Assembly: GCF_963666015.1 (NCBI RefSeq)
Contig: NZ_OY762555.1
Span: forward strand, 620,001 to 684,000
Reading direction: 5' to 3'
Origin: an uncultured Sphaerochaeta sp.
Lineage (GTDB): Bacteria; Spirochaetota; Spirochaetia; Sphaerochaetales; Sphaerochaetaceae
Length of the DNA stretch: 64,000 nucleotides
This document shows, in pieces, positions 8,837 to 18,434 of this stretch. Numbering within the stretch: the first letter of the stretch is position 1; the number at the start of each line of letters is the position of its first letter. The notes under the pieces are model-generated. The model was not told the DNA's origin and made no database searches. It saw only the letters and a program-made list of their open reading frames with translations. The translations under genes were made by a program, and so were the position numbers.

Positions 8837-10497
8837 TGAGAGATACCCCACTTATTGTACAGAGTGACAAAACCTTGCTTCTGGATGTTCACCATGAACA
8901 GAGCGAGGCATGTCGAAACGACCTTGTCCGTTTCTGTGAGCTGATCAAGAGTCCAGAACATATGCACACCTATGCCTTGAGTGCAATCAGCCTCTGGAAC
9001 GCCTCAAGCTGTGGGGTGGACGCATCCTTCATTCTCTCACGCCTTGATTTCTGGTCAAAGTTCCCGGTACCGGAATCGGTGCGTTTTTATATTGAGGATA
9101 TGGGAACGCGTTGGGGAAAAGTTATTCTCTCAGGCAGTGAAGATCCTCGCTACTATGAGCTATGGGTTGAAAATAGACGTATCAGGACGGAATTGCTGAG
9201 CAGGCAGGCCATTGCAAAACTGTTGGTGGTAAAAGATGAATCACGATTTCTCCTTGAAGCGTACAATCGTGGAGAGATCAAACTCCAACTGATCAAGATT
9301 GGGTATCCTGTTGATGACAGGATTCCCTTGAAACATGGTCCCAAGCTACCTTTCGCGCTCAGGGAAACCACCCTCGGGGGAAAGCCATTTTCTGTACGCC
9401 CCTACCAGAGGCATGCAGCCGATGCCTTGCTCGGTGACCTTGGTCCGGGGAGCGGGTTCGGAACTATTGTCCTTCCTTGTGGATCAGGAAAGACCGTAGT
9501 GGGAATGCATATCATGGAACGACTTACCACCAAGACGTTGGTAGTGACAACCAATGTTGCAGCAGTACATCAGTGGATCAGCGAGATATTGGACAAGACC
9601 ACTTTGGAGAAGGAACAGGTCGGGGAGTACACTGGAGAAAGGAAGGAAAGCAAGGATGTCATCGTTTGCACCTACCAAGTACTGACCTACCGCCCAGACA
9701 AGGAAGGTCCATTCCCTCATCTTGAATTGCTTACCAAAGGCAACTGGGGCCTAATCATCTATGACGAGGTTCATATGCTTCCAGCCCCGGTGTTCAAAGT
9801 CACCGCTGAGTTGCAAGCTGTCTACCGTGTAGGCCTCACTGCGACACTGGTACGGGAAGATGGTCGTGAGGATGAGGTATTCAGCCTTGTTGGACCCAAG
9901 CGTTTTGATGTTCCCTGGAACGAGTTGCAGCAGCAGGGTTTCATAGCTGAAGCATATTGCCATGAAGTGAGGATTGACCTTCCCCAGGAAGATGAGATTC
10001 CCTATGCCATAGGGACAAAACGGGAAAAGTACCGTATCGCCAGCGAGAACAAGCGCAAGCTGGAAGTGGTACAGGCTTTGGTTGACCGACATCCCGACGA
10101 TTTCATTCTCATCATCGGCCAATATCTCGACCAACTCAAGGGCATCGCCAACCATTTTGGGCTGCCAATCATTACCGGAAGTACACCAAACATAAAACGT
10201 GAAGAGTTGTATAGGGATTTCAGGGAAGGGAAACAACGCATACTGGTCGTCAGCAAAGTAGCAAACTTTGCTATTGACCTTCCTGACGCCTCGGTTGCCA
10301 TACAGGTCAGCGGAACCTTCGGGTCGAGAAGTGAGGAAGCTCAACGACTGGGAAGGATTCTCAGGCCAAAGAACCGCTCCTCCTTTTTCTATTCTGTAGT
10401 GACACGGTACTCAAGTGAGGAAGAGTTTGCCGCCAATCGTCAGAAATTCCTTGCTGAGCAAGGTTATTCTTATGAGATAGAGGTATGGGACACGTGA
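8833..10497 (+). CDS. XPB/Rad25-family DNA helicase
   Basis: A 554-residue superfamily 2 helicase of the XPB (ERCC3) type. After an N-terminal damage-recognition-like part it has RPYQRHAADALL, Walker A PCGSGKTVVG (from residue 215), DEVH (311-314), TAT (336-338), the XPB-specific RED motif (341-343) and motif VI QRLGRILRPK. Eukaryotic XPB opens DNA in repair and transcription; bacterial relatives have ATP-dependent 3'-5' helicase activity. Treponema and Mycobacterium carry a similar gene next to a helicase-associated protein, as here. It overlaps that partner gene by 13 bases. Confidence 0.92.
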   Translation: MMRDTPLIVQSDKTLLLDVHHEQSEACRNDLVRFCELIKSPEHMHTYALSAISLWNASSCGVDASFILSRLDFWSKFPVPESVRFYIEDMGTRWGKVILSGSEDPRYYELWVENRRIRTELLSRQAIAKLLVVKDESRFLLEAYNRGEIKLQLIKIGYPVDDRIPLKHGPKLPFALRETTLGGKPFSVRPYQRHAADALLGDLGPGSGFGTIVLPCGSGKTVVGMHIMERLTTKTLVVTTNVAAVHQWISEILDKTTLEKEQVGEYTGERKESKDVIVCTYQVLTYRPDKEGPFPHLELLTKGNWGLIIYDEVHMLPAPVFKVTAELQAVYRVGLTATLVREDGREDEVFSLVGPKRFDVPWNELQQQGFIAEAYCHEVRIDLPQEDEIPYAIGTKREKYRIASENKRKLEVVQALVDRHPDDFILIIGQYLDQLKGIANHFGLPIITGSTPNIKREELYRDFREGKQRILVVSKVANFAIDLPDASVAIQVSGTFGSRSEEAQRLGRILRPKNRSSFFYSVVTRYSSEEEFAANRQKFLAEQGYSYEIEVWDT

Positions 10498-12386
10498 ACG
10501 AAAGAACACAAGAAGCTTTCAAGACATTCCTGAGTCGCTATAGTGAAGACACCTATTTTTACCTGGCACGTAATTACATAGGGAAGCTCCAGTCTCCTTT
10601 CCACAAACCACAGCTGACAGCGAGGCTCTGTCAGTTATTCAGCCAGGAATCGATGGTGCATAAGACTCTTTCAATGCTGGACTCATTCGATCAAGTAATC
10701 CTGAGCTTGATTGCCACGTTTGGGCCACTCACAGTCGAGCAGGTCACAACATTGCTCAAAGGTTCATTCAGCTATGGAAATCTCCTCAGGCGCGTGGGGA
10801 ACCTGCAGGAACGCATGATACTACTCAGCGATGCAGGGAGATTGGTTTTCAACCCACTGCTGGAAGATCAATTGCTCCAGTATTGCTCGCTCCTCCCCCT
10901 TTTTGGGGAAAAGGAGCAATCCTGTGTGAAAAAGCCCTACTGCTCCACTGAGTTTCTCCGTGGATTTTTCTCATTGGTGGCCAAGGAAGGCAAATGCCTC
11001 TTCAATGAGGGGACCTGCCAGCATTTCCCCACCTATGAACGGGATCGGCTCAAGGAAATGTATGAAGCACTGGGCGATTATCTCACAGAAATGGGTGTGA
11101 TACGGAGAGACGCTCGGCGTTGTACCCTCGATTGGCAGAAAACAGAGGAACTACTCTCTCTATCCGATTACCAGCTGCTCTCTCTCCTGCTTTCCAGGAA
11201 TCTTGAAGGCACGGCGCCCTTGGAATTTGTCAATGCTCTTCTCTCGACCCTGCAGACACTGGGAGCTTGTGACACCACCTCACTCAAGCTCCTGATCAAG
11301 GGACTATGTATTCGCTACCAGGTCACATACACCGCTTCCCTGCTCAATGAACTCTCCACATGGGGAGTCTTGACCCTGGATGAGAACTGGCTAGTCTCCG
11401 CTATCAGCAATGAGAGCCAGCGAACAGGACTGCTCATAGACAGCGACCAGACCATCAGCTATCAGGGGAATTCACCTGCTGGAGATATTCTCTATAGGTT
11501 CGCTTACCTTGAGGTGTTGGACCATCAAAGAAAGTATCATATTACTAAGGAGAGTGTGCTGGGGGCATTCGATTCCTCATTGGATTACCCTCAAATCAAG
11601 GAGTATCTTGAAAGAAATAGCGTGAGGGGGATGAACACATCCCTGTCAAAGCAACTTGAAATGCTCAGTGAGCGTTACCAGAACGTGACCATCTATGACG
11701 GGCTGGTTCTCTCCTGTGATGACCGTACTGCAAATCTTGTTCACAATCTTCCTTCTCTTTCAGAGCATCGTCTTGCCACACTCTCCCCTACCATTTTCAT
11801 TATGCGCAGGGACAGTGAGGATACCTGGAGGCAGGTGCTGAAAAATGCAGGGCAGTTGGTCGGGGCTACCAAGAGCTTCGACAGAATCGAAGTCCTGGAA
11901 AAGAAAGAGCATCCAATATTGCGGGAACGAATCGGAAGAGCTGCAACGCTGAGACAGATTGCCACGCTTACCTGCCACCCCAAGAAACAGGTGGAGAAAG
12001 CTCCCCTGGATGAATCATTACGGCAAGCCATTGCCAAGGCGGATCTTTCAAAGGCAGAACGAGAAGATCTGGAACATCGTTTCCAGAGCAGGATCATACT
12101 CCTTCCATCTCAGATAGTGCCCCAGGTGCTCAACCCAATCCTTGAGGCTGGAGGATTCGACTATCAGGGCAAGGTGAGTCTCTGCAAGCAGGCAGCAGGA
12201 AAGAAGGACATCCTCCTAGAACTGCAACTCCCCGACCAGGAACTGATCGTCCAGGCACTGGAACTCGCCTTCACCCCTCAGAAAGAGGCACTGCTCAAGG
12301 CAGCGGTCATGCCTTCGATGGAGGTAAAGATCCTGCCGGTGAGCAAGCTATTCTTGATTCGCCTTGTCAGATTTCATTTTGCCTGA
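10485..12386 (+). CDS. XPB-associated protein with helicase-associated (Helicase_C_3-like) domain
   Basis: A 633-residue protein with no helicase motifs of its own. The segment around residues 370-470 (YQNVTIYDGLVLSCDD through LSPTIFIMRRD) resembles the domain found in the XPB/Ssl2 N-terminal region and in mycobacterial neighbours of ercc3. The rest is helical, and repeated leucine-rich stretches suggest winged-helix-like folds. Its start lies inside the XPB gene, so the two products are probably made in balance. A role as a DNA-binding or regulatory partner is inference. The start is ATG at 10485; GTG at 10494 is an alternative. Confidence 0.75.
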   Translation: MGHVNERTQEAFKTFLSRYSEDTYFYLARNYIGKLQSPFHKPQLTARLCQLFSQESMVHKTLSMLDSFDQVILSLIATFGPLTVEQVTTLLKGSFSYGNLLRRVGNLQERMILLSDAGRLVFNPLLEDQLLQYCSLLPLFGEKEQSCVKKPYCSTEFLRGFFSLVAKEGKCLFNEGTCQHFPTYERDRLKEMYEALGDYLTEMGVIRRDARRCTLDWQKTEELLSLSDYQLLSLLLSRNLEGTAPLEFVNALLSTLQTLGACDTTSLKLLIKGLCIRYQVTYTASLLNELSTWGVLTLDENWLVSAISNESQRTGLLIDSDQTISYQGNSPAGDILYRFAYLEVLDHQRKYHITKESVLGAFDSSLDYPQIKEYLERNSVRGMNTSLSKQLEMLSERYQNVTIYDGLVLSCDDRTANLVHNLPSLSEHRLATLSPTIFIMRRDSEDTWRQVLKNAGQLVGATKSFDRIEVLEKKEHPILRERIGRAATLRQIATLTCHPKKQVEKAPLDESLRQAIAKADLSKAEREDLEHRFQSRIILLPSQIVPQVLNPILEAGGFDYQGKVSLCKQAAGKKDILLELQLPDQELIVQALELAFTPQKEALLKAAVMPSMEVKILPVSKLFLIRLVRFHFA

Positions 12387-12387
12387 G

Positions 12388-13872
12388 TCAGAGTGCAACT
12401 GTTACCCAGTGTGGGTAGTGGTATCCAGTGAATGCCTCAAACTGTAGCTTTCCCTGCTCCATCAACATCTGTTTGCCACCGATGATGGTACAACCTGCCC
12501 TCTTCGCCCGTTTGAGAAAGGCTGTCTCCTCTGGCTTATAAACCAGTTCATACACAATTTCCTTACCAGAGAACTGCAAGGAAGGGCAAGGCTCCTGGCC
12601 TTCCAGGTCCCCCATCCCTACATTGGTTGTTTGTACCACCAGATCCACGGTCTCACTGTAGAGGTGGGCATTATCCAGGGTATCGTAGGAACTCATCGTC
12701 TCATTGGCCAAGGTCCTGGCATGTTCGATGCTCCTGTTGAGGATGGTGACCTTTACACCATGGTTGTGCAGGGCCCATACAACCGCCCTACTCGCACCAC
12801 CGGCACCAATTACCAAAGCATTCCTGATATCCCCTTGCGCAATTAGGTCATCGATCGGGGCAAGGAATCCATAGTAATCCGTATTAATACCTTTCCACAT
12901 GTTCTGGATTCTGACCACTGTATTGCATGAACCTATTTGCTTCACTTCTCGGGTGATCCGTCCCAAGTATGGTTGCACGCTCCTTTTATGGGGAACGGTT
13001 ACCGAAAATCCATGGATTTGCAACATCTCAGCCAGCTTGAAGAATGCCCTGACAGAATCCACAAGGAACGGAACATATACAGCATTATAGCGAATTGCCT
13101 CAAATCCTGGGTTATGGATTATCGGAGAGGAAGTGTGGCTGACCGGATTACCGATGATCCCATAGATATGGGTCCTGGCATCAAGCTTGTCAGAGCGGTA
13201 CAGCTCACTCATGCTTTGGGCACTTAGGTGCCCCGGAGCTGCTTGGCTATCCGAACAAAAGCTCAGCAAAGAACCACACTTCTTGTAAAGGATACGAGTA
13301 CAGACCCCGTAGGAACCCATACCGATCACAATTTTTTCGGTAAGGCTGGATAGTTCCTGCTGTACCCTAAAAAGGGTAATGACATCCATCATGTTTCCAG
13401 GGGTGACAGCCACCTTGGGGATATCCCCCTTGGCGGCCAACTTATGGATTCTCCCAAAGAGGTCTGCAGGTACGCACTCAAAATTATGGTAGCTCCTGAT
13501 AATCCGTATGCCGCGGGTTCGGAGCATATTCTCCAGATCCACCTTTTGCTCAAAAAGGGGATCCCTGAATTTCAGGTCACTCTTCTTTACATCGTCCTCG
13601 ATATCTACATAGGCAAAATCGCCTTTTGCTGCCTCATAGAGAAGTTGCAACCGCTGTTTCTCAGGCAAGCTGCACATTCCCCCGTCAATTTTTCGGCGCA
13701 TGGTCAACATTACAGGGAGATCCACTGTGGAAGGAAACGAGGAAGCTATCTTCTGTTCATCTGGAAGCAGATGGTCGAGCCGCAGTTCTGCGAGTGCAAT
13801 CCACTGCCGGTTGCGTTCCACCAAGGCCCGGTTCTCCTCCAAGGTCGAGCCGGTAAGAGTTAGGCAAAGCAC
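12388..13872 (-). CDS. aroDE: Bifunctional 3-dehydroquinate dehydratase (type I)/shikimate dehydrogenase
   Basis: Carries out the third and fourth steps of the shikimate pathway in one chain of about 494 residues. The N-terminal half is a type I dehydroquinase: ELRLDHL, MLTMRRKIDGG, SYHNFE with the catalytic His, and KVAVTPGNM with the Schiff-base Lys. The C-terminal half is shikimate dehydrogenase: YGIIGNPVSHTSSP, SVTVPHK, INTDYYGF and the NADP loop VIGAGGASRA. I chose GTG at 13872 because AGGAGG (13879-13884) lies six bases before it and the product then begins directly at strand 1; the ATG at 13917 has no such site. It converges on the XPB partner gene with one base between stops. Confidence 0.93.
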   Translation of the reverse strand: MLCLTLTGSTLEENRALVERNRQWIALAELRLDHLLPDEQKIASSFPSTVDLPVMLTMRRKIDGGMCSLPEKQRLQLLYEAAKGDFAYVDIEDDVKKSDLKFRDPLFEQKVDLENMLRTRGIRIIRSYHNFECVPADLFGRIHKLAAKGDIPKVAVTPGNMMDVITLFRVQQELSSLTEKIVIGMGSYGVCTRILYKKCGSLLSFCSDSQAAPGHLSAQSMSELYRSDKLDARTHIYGIIGNPVSHTSSPIIHNPGFEAIRYNAVYVPFLVDSVRAFFKLAEMLQIHGFSVTVPHKRSVQPYLGRITREVKQIGSCNTVVRIQNMWKGINTDYYGFLAPIDDLIAQGDIRNALVIGAGGASRAVVWALHNHGVKVTILNRSIEHARTLANETMSSYDTLDNAHLYSETVDLVVQTTNVGMGDLEGQEPCPSLQFSGKEIVYELVYKPEETAFLKRAKRAGCTIIGGKQMLMEQGKLQFEAFTGYHYPHWVTVAL

Positions 13873-13985
13873 TGTAAACCTCCTGGATTCTGGTGGATTG
13901 TCACCGAACACACGCATGTGTTAAGGTAATCATACCGTCAAACACCGGGCTTTTCAACACCCGTTTCAGTATAAGGAGAGAGAGT

Positions 13986-15920
13986 GTGGCAACCTTACAA
14001 GTCCAACGTGTGCACCTTGCTTTTGGGGACAGGGATATCCTGAAGGATGTCTCCTTTACCCTGAATGAACAGAGCCGGAGCGCACTTGCAGGAGGAAACG
14101 GCAGCGGTAAATCCACGTTGCTGAAGGTAATCAGTGCTCAGATGAGTGCCGATGACCTGCAGGTTTCCACCTCCAAGAATTTGAGAATCTCCTATCTTCC
14201 CCAAAGTGATATCGTCTTCAATGCAGGAACCGTGTACCAGGAAGTGGAAAAAGCGTTCTCCAGATTTCAGGAACTGAGCAGGGAGCAACATGCAATTGAA
14301 ATCCGACTCGCTGACAGCGATCCTGCTGATTCCACCGAGCCTCTTCTGCACCGTTTGGCAGAAATACAGGAATACCTGCTCGCACAGGGATATTTCTCGC
14401 GTAAGCAGACCATTGAACAAGTTCTGCTCGGTCTCGGATTCACCATGGTAGACATGAATCGTCTTTGCAGCGAGTTCTCAGGTGGATGGCAGATGCGTAT
14501 CGCGCTGGCAAAAATCCTGGTAGAAAATCCAGATATCATGTTGCTCGATGAACCGACGAACTACCTCGATATCGAGGCCATCTACTGGCTGAAGAACTAT
14601 CTGAAGGTCTACGAAGGTGGCTTGATGATTGTCAGTCACGACCAAGGATTTCTCGATGACACGGTCAGGGAGGTTTATGAGCTGTTTGGGGGAACACTTA
14701 AACGCTATAGCGGAAACTACAGTGACTACATCAAGCAGCGTGAGCTGGAGATAAAGCAACTGGAAGCTGCGTATAAACTTCAACAGGATCAGTTGCAAAA
14801 GACTGAGCAATTCATTGAAAAGTTCCGTTACAAGGCAACCAAGAGCAAACAGGTACAAAGCCGGATAAAGATGCTGGAAAAACTGGAGTTGGTGGAAGTC
14901 CCCTCCCATTTGAAGCAGCTTTCTTTTTCCTTCCCCCCTGCCCCGCACAGCGGTAATGACGTCATCATCATTGACCACTTAAGCAAACGCTATGGGCAAC
15001 AGGTCATATTTGAGGATTTCTCATTCCTTGCCAGCAAGGGGGAACGAATTGCGGTTACCGGAAAGAACGGTGCCGGTAAGTCGACTCTCTTAAGGATGCT
15101 CAGCGGACAAGACAGTGAATATGATGGAACAATCAGGCTGGGAAGTGGGGTAAGTATCGGATACTTCGCCCAGGACACAGAAAAAACGCTCAATCCCAAG
15201 AATACTGTATTGGAAGAGGTCTCCAGTATCGCTGCAACCAACGATCTCCCAAAACTACGCACCTACCTGGGTTCATTCCTGTTTAGTGGGGATGATGTAT
15301 TCAAATCGGTTTCTATATTGAGTGGAGGAGAGCGAAGCCGTCTTGCATTGCTCAAGATCCTTCTGCATCCGGTCAATCTGCTGATTTTAGATGAACCAAC
15401 CAACCACCTGGACATCAACGCAAAGGAGATGCTGCTCAAGGCTCTGCGGCAATATGATGGTACCATGATCTTTGTCAGCCATGATGCATATTTCATTGAA
15501 CACATTGCCTCAAAGATTCTCTACCTTACAAATGACAATCCCCCGGAACTTTTTGAAGGTGACTACTCCTATTTCTCCTTCAAGCTGGAACAGAAAGAAA
15601 AGGTAGAGAAACAAAGTTCTCCAACCATCCAGAGAGAGAGCAAGCAAGCACGCTCGTACAAGGAAGCTAACAGGATGAGAAATCGGCTTGGCACACTGCA
15701 ACGCCAAAGCGAAAAGCTTCTGGAAAACCATGAGAAATTGGAAGCATCAATCGCCATGGTAGAGGCTGAAATGGCGAAAGAAGAGAATTACAGTGACGCA
15801 GAGGCCATCACCAGTCTGGTGAAAAAAAAGGAAACACTCAACGAGCAGTTGCACGCTGAGGAGCATGCTTGGCTTGAGCTGAGCGAAGAAATTGAGGAGC
15901 TGGAGGCAGAAATTGGCTGA
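13986..15920 (+). CDS. ABC-F family ATPase
   Basis: A soluble 644-residue twin-ATPase of the ABC-F family, whose members act on ribosomes in translation or antibiotic protection rather than transport. ABC1 has GGNGSGKST and the signature SGGWQMRIALA; ABC2 has GKNGAGKST and SGGERSRLALL, each followed by DEPTN(Y/H)LD. The inter-domain linker is charged and a C-terminal coiled coil (about residues 560-644) follows, as in Uup- or YdiF-like members. The start is GTG at 13986, seven bases after AAGGAG. It is divergent from aroDE and overlaps maf. Confidence 0.9.
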   Translation: MATLQVQRVHLAFGDRDILKDVSFTLNEQSRSALAGGNGSGKSTLLKVISAQMSADDLQVSTSKNLRISYLPQSDIVFNAGTVYQEVEKAFSRFQELSREQHAIEIRLADSDPADSTEPLLHRLAEIQEYLLAQGYFSRKQTIEQVLLGLGFTMVDMNRLCSEFSGGWQMRIALAKILVENPDIMLLDEPTNYLDIEAIYWLKNYLKVYEGGLMIVSHDQGFLDDTVREVYELFGGTLKRYSGNYSDYIKQRELEIKQLEAAYKLQQDQLQKTEQFIEKFRYKATKSKQVQSRIKMLEKLELVEVPSHLKQLSFSFPPAPHSGNDVIIIDHLSKRYGQQVIFEDFSFLASKGERIAVTGKNGAGKSTLLRMLSGQDSEYDGTIRLGSGVSIGYFAQDTEKTLNPKNTVLEEVSSIAATNDLPKLRTYLGSFLFSGDDVFKSVSILSGGERSRLALLKILLHPVNLLILDEPTNHLDINAKEMLLKALRQYDGTMIFVSHDAYFIEHIASKILYLTNDNPPELFEGDYSYFSFKLEQKEKVEKQSSPTIQRESKQARSYKEANRMRNRLGTLQRQSEKLLENHEKLEASIAMVEAEMAKEENYSDAEAITSLVKKKETLNEQLHAEEHAWLELSEEIEELEAEIG

Positions 15921-16500
15921 TTTTGCTACACTACTACCGTCTATGATACTGGCAAGTGGATCAGTAGCACGCAAGGCTTTGCTCGAATCACTTGGAGTGG
16001 CCGTAAAGGTATTTAGAACCGGGTGCGATGAAACCCACGACGAAACTGATCCAGCAATAGTCACAGAACTGCTTGCAAACCGGAAACTCGCATCCTTTCA
16101 GGATACTCACCCAGTCTATGAGATGCCCGTACTCTGCTGTGATACCATGATTTCCTTCCAAGGCACCCTGATTGGGAAACCCAAGGACAGACAGGAAGCT
16201 TTCTCCCAACTGTCCCTCCTTGATGGGAATATGCATGAAGTGCACTCAGGCTGGGCACTGTGGTATCGAGAAAAGGTATTTAGCGGTACAGATCTGGCAG
16301 TGGTTTCCTTCAAGAACCTTGGTCCAGACAGGATTGACCCCTATCTGGAAACAGAGGAATGGATAGGAGCCGCTGGATCCTATCGACTCCAGGGAGCAGG
16401 CCGGAACTTGGTTGAAAGAATCGATGGTGATGAAGCTACTGTAATAGGCTTGCCATTGTTACAAATTTCTGAAATACTAGGTGCATCTTTGTTCGTTTAG
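15913..16500 (+). CDS. Maf family nucleotide pyrophosphatase
   Basis: Maf proteins hydrolyse non-canonical or modified NTPs and affect septation when overproduced. The family elements are visible, with some drift: ILASGSVARKALLESLG for the phosphate-binding start, CDETHDET, CCDTMI, LIGKPKDRQEAF, HEVHSGW, and AGSYRLQGAGRNLVERIDGD. The start is inferred as TTG at 15913, six bases after GGAGG and inside the end of the ABC-F gene, giving 195 residues. ATG at 15943 would cut into the conserved first strand and is less likely. Confidence 0.8.
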   Translation: MADFATLLPSMILASGSVARKALLESLGVAVKVFRTGCDETHDETDPAIVTELLANRKLASFQDTHPVYEMPVLCCDTMISFQGTLIGKPKDRQEAFSQLSLLDGNMHEVHSGWALWYREKVFSGTDLAVVSFKNLGPDRIDPYLETEEWIGAAGSYRLQGAGRNLVERIDGDEATVIGLPLLQISEILGASLFV

Positions 16501-16596
16501 TGACAGAGGAATCTCCACCCTAGCGGTGAGTAATAGTAGAAGGGTGACGCACAAATCAAGGCCAATAGGTCGATTGTGTTGTCAGACAGGAGGATT

Positions 16597-17511
16597 ATGT
16601 CCGTAGTAACCATGAAGAGCCTGCTCGAGTCAGGCGTACATTTCGGCCACCAGACAAAACGGTGGAACCCCAAGATGGCCCGTTTCATTTTCAGCCAGAG
16701 AAACGGCATCCATATCATTGACCTGCAGAAAACATCTGCCTGCATTGTAGAAGCATATGACGCTGTACGTGCAATTGTTAAGCAGGGCAAGCCTATTCTG
16801 TTTGTAGGAACCAAGAAACAGGCCCAGCAGGCTATTGAAGCTGAAGCAAAGCGCTGTGGCATGCCTTACATCAACAACCGTTGGCTCGGCGGAATGCTGA
16901 CCAACTTCTCAACCATCAAGAAGTCCATTGCAACACTCAAGAAGATTGAGAAAATGGAAATTGATGGTACTTTCGAATCCCTTACGAAGAAAGAAGTATC
17001 CTTGCTTACCAAACAGAAGGCAAAACTGGAAAAGAACCTTGGTGGTATCAAAGACATGAAAGAGCTTCCAGGAGCCCTGTTCATCATCGACACCAAGAAG
17101 GAAGCTATCGCTGTCACTGAGGCAAAACGCCTAGGTATCCCTGTTATTGCAGTCGTCGATACCAACTGTGATCCTACTGATATCACCTACCCCATCCCCG
17201 GAAACGATGACGCCATTCGTGCCATCAGCCTCTTTGTTGAAATCATTGCCAACGCAGTTGTCGATGCTGACAATGAAGCTGGTATCCAGATTATTGAAGC
17301 CCTTGGTGGTGAAGATGAGGATGATAAGGGAGAAGAGACCGAGGATAAGGCAGAAGAGACCGAAGAAATTGTCTTCTCCACTGAAGAGGGTGCCGAATTC
17401 TCCAAGTTCGAAGAGAAAGAGAACGCAGAGAAGGAAGAAGTGACAGAAACGGAGGACGAAACTGAATCAGAAGACATCCTCGTTGACGAAGAAACCCTGT
17501 ACAAAGACTAA
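16597..17511 (+). CDS. rpsB: 30S ribosomal protein S2 with long acidic C-terminal tail
   Basis: S2 binds the 30S body between head and platform. Residues 1-238 are standard ([31 protein letters not shown]). After IIEALGG comes about 65 residues of mostly Glu and Asp with Thr and Lys, which is not part of the usual roughly 240-residue protein. The ATG at 16597 follows AGGAGG closely (three bases), and the N-terminus [11 protein letters not shown] fits spirochaete S2. First gene of rpsB-tsf. The 96 bases upstream hold no gene and no leader structure that I could identify. Confidence 0.96.
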   Translation: MSVVTMKSLLESGVHFGHQTKRWNPKMARFIFSQRNGIHIIDLQKTSACIVEAYDAVRAIVKQGKPILFVGTKKQAQQAIEAEAKRCGMPYINNRWLGGMLTNFSTIKKSIATLKKIEKMEIDGTFESLTKKEVSLLTKQKAKLEKNLGGIKDMKELPGALFIIDTKKEAIAVTEAKRLGIPVIAVVDTNCDPTDITYPIPGNDDAIRAISLFVEIIANAVVDADNEAGIQIIEALGGEDEDDKGEETEDKAEETEEIVFSTEEGAEFSKFEEKENAEKEEVTETEDETESEDILVDEETLYKD

Positions 17512-17521
17512 GGAGTGAAGC

Positions 17522-18373
17522 ATGGCAATTACTGCTGAAGTAGTAAAAAAACTGCGCGATATTACCGGCGCAGGTATGATGGATTGCAAGAAGGCACTGA
17601 CCCAGTCAAACGGCGACTTCGCCGCTGCTGAGAAAATTCTTAAAGAGATGGGTCTTGCCGCTGTTGCAAAGCGCCAGGACCGCGCAACCAATAACGGTCG
17701 TGTGTTCGTGAAAGTTGGGAAAGACAAGGCTGTCATGGTAGAGCTTTCCTGCGAAACAGACTTTGTTGCCAGCAATGATCAGTTCGCTGAACTCGGAAAC
17801 AACATCTGTGCAGTGGCACTTGAGAAAGGCTACAGCGAGATCAACGAGGAACTGGAAGGCATGGTCACTGACTTGATCACCATCATCAAGGAAAACATGG
17901 CTCTCAAGCAGATCCACGTATTCGATATTGGTGAGAATGAGTTTGCCAGCACCTATGTACATGGTAATGGCGCGCTTGCAGTTCTGGTAATGTTCAAATC
18001 TGATGACAAGAAGATTTTCGAGAATGATTTGGTCAAGGAGTTCGCCAACGACTGTGCATTGCATGTTGCTGCGTTCACTCCTTCCTATCTCAATACAGAA
18101 GCTGTCGATGGTACCTATATCAAGGAACAGACTGAGATCTTCACTGCACAGGCAGAGAAGCTTGGCAAGCCTGCAAAGGTTATCGAAGGTATCGTCAAGG
18201 GCAAGCTGAATAAGCACCTCAGTGAGATCTGCTTCCTGCAGCAGCCGTTCGTCAAGGACGACTCCATGTCTGTAGAGAAAAAGGCAAATGAGGTTGGAAA
18301 GGCAGCTGGTGCTTCCTTGGAAATCGTTAATTATGCATTCCTGCGCGCTGGCGCTGCTTCCTGCAGCGTCTGA
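17522..18373 (+). CDS. tsf: Translation elongation factor Ts
   Basis: EF-Ts is the nucleotide exchange factor for EF-Tu. The 283-residue protein starts MAITAEVVKKLRDITGAGMM with DCKKAL, then VELSCETDFVA, both strongly conserved. It follows rpsB by ten bases with an AAGGAG site at 17511-17516, so S2 and EF-Ts are co-expressed in the classical arrangement. A strong hairpin lies between tsf and frr. Confidence 0.97.
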   Translation: MAITAEVVKKLRDITGAGMMDCKKALTQSNGDFAAAEKILKEMGLAAVAKRQDRATNNGRVFVKVGKDKAVMVELSCETDFVASNDQFAELGNNICAVALEKGYSEINEELEGMVTDLITIIKENMALKQIHVFDIGENEFASTYVHGNGALAVLVMFKSDDKKIFENDLVKEFANDCALHVAAFTPSYLNTEAVDGTYIKEQTEIFTAQAEKLGKPAKVIEGIVKGKLNKHLSEICFLQQPFVKDDSMSVEKKANEVGKAAGASLEIVNYAFLRAGAASCSV

Positions 18374-18390
18374 GCGTAGTCGCTTGATAC

Positions 18391-18422
18391 GAACCGCTCA
18401 CGCATTGTGAGCGGTCGTTTTA
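18391..18422 (+). terminator. Intrinsic terminator after tsf
   Basis: A perfect 9-bp stem (ACCGCTCAC with GTGAGCGGT, 18393-18415) and a five-base loop are followed by CGTTTTATT. It sits 18 bases after the tsf stop and just before the frr ribosome site, so it may end or attenuate the rpsB-tsf transcript. Confidence 0.8.
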
Positions 18423-18434
18423 TTGGAGATGAGT

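Noticed and set aside
16501..16596. Possible ribosomal leader RNA before rpsB
   Set aside because: A small CACC/GGTG stem exists, but there is no convincing long-range structure or known leader pattern.
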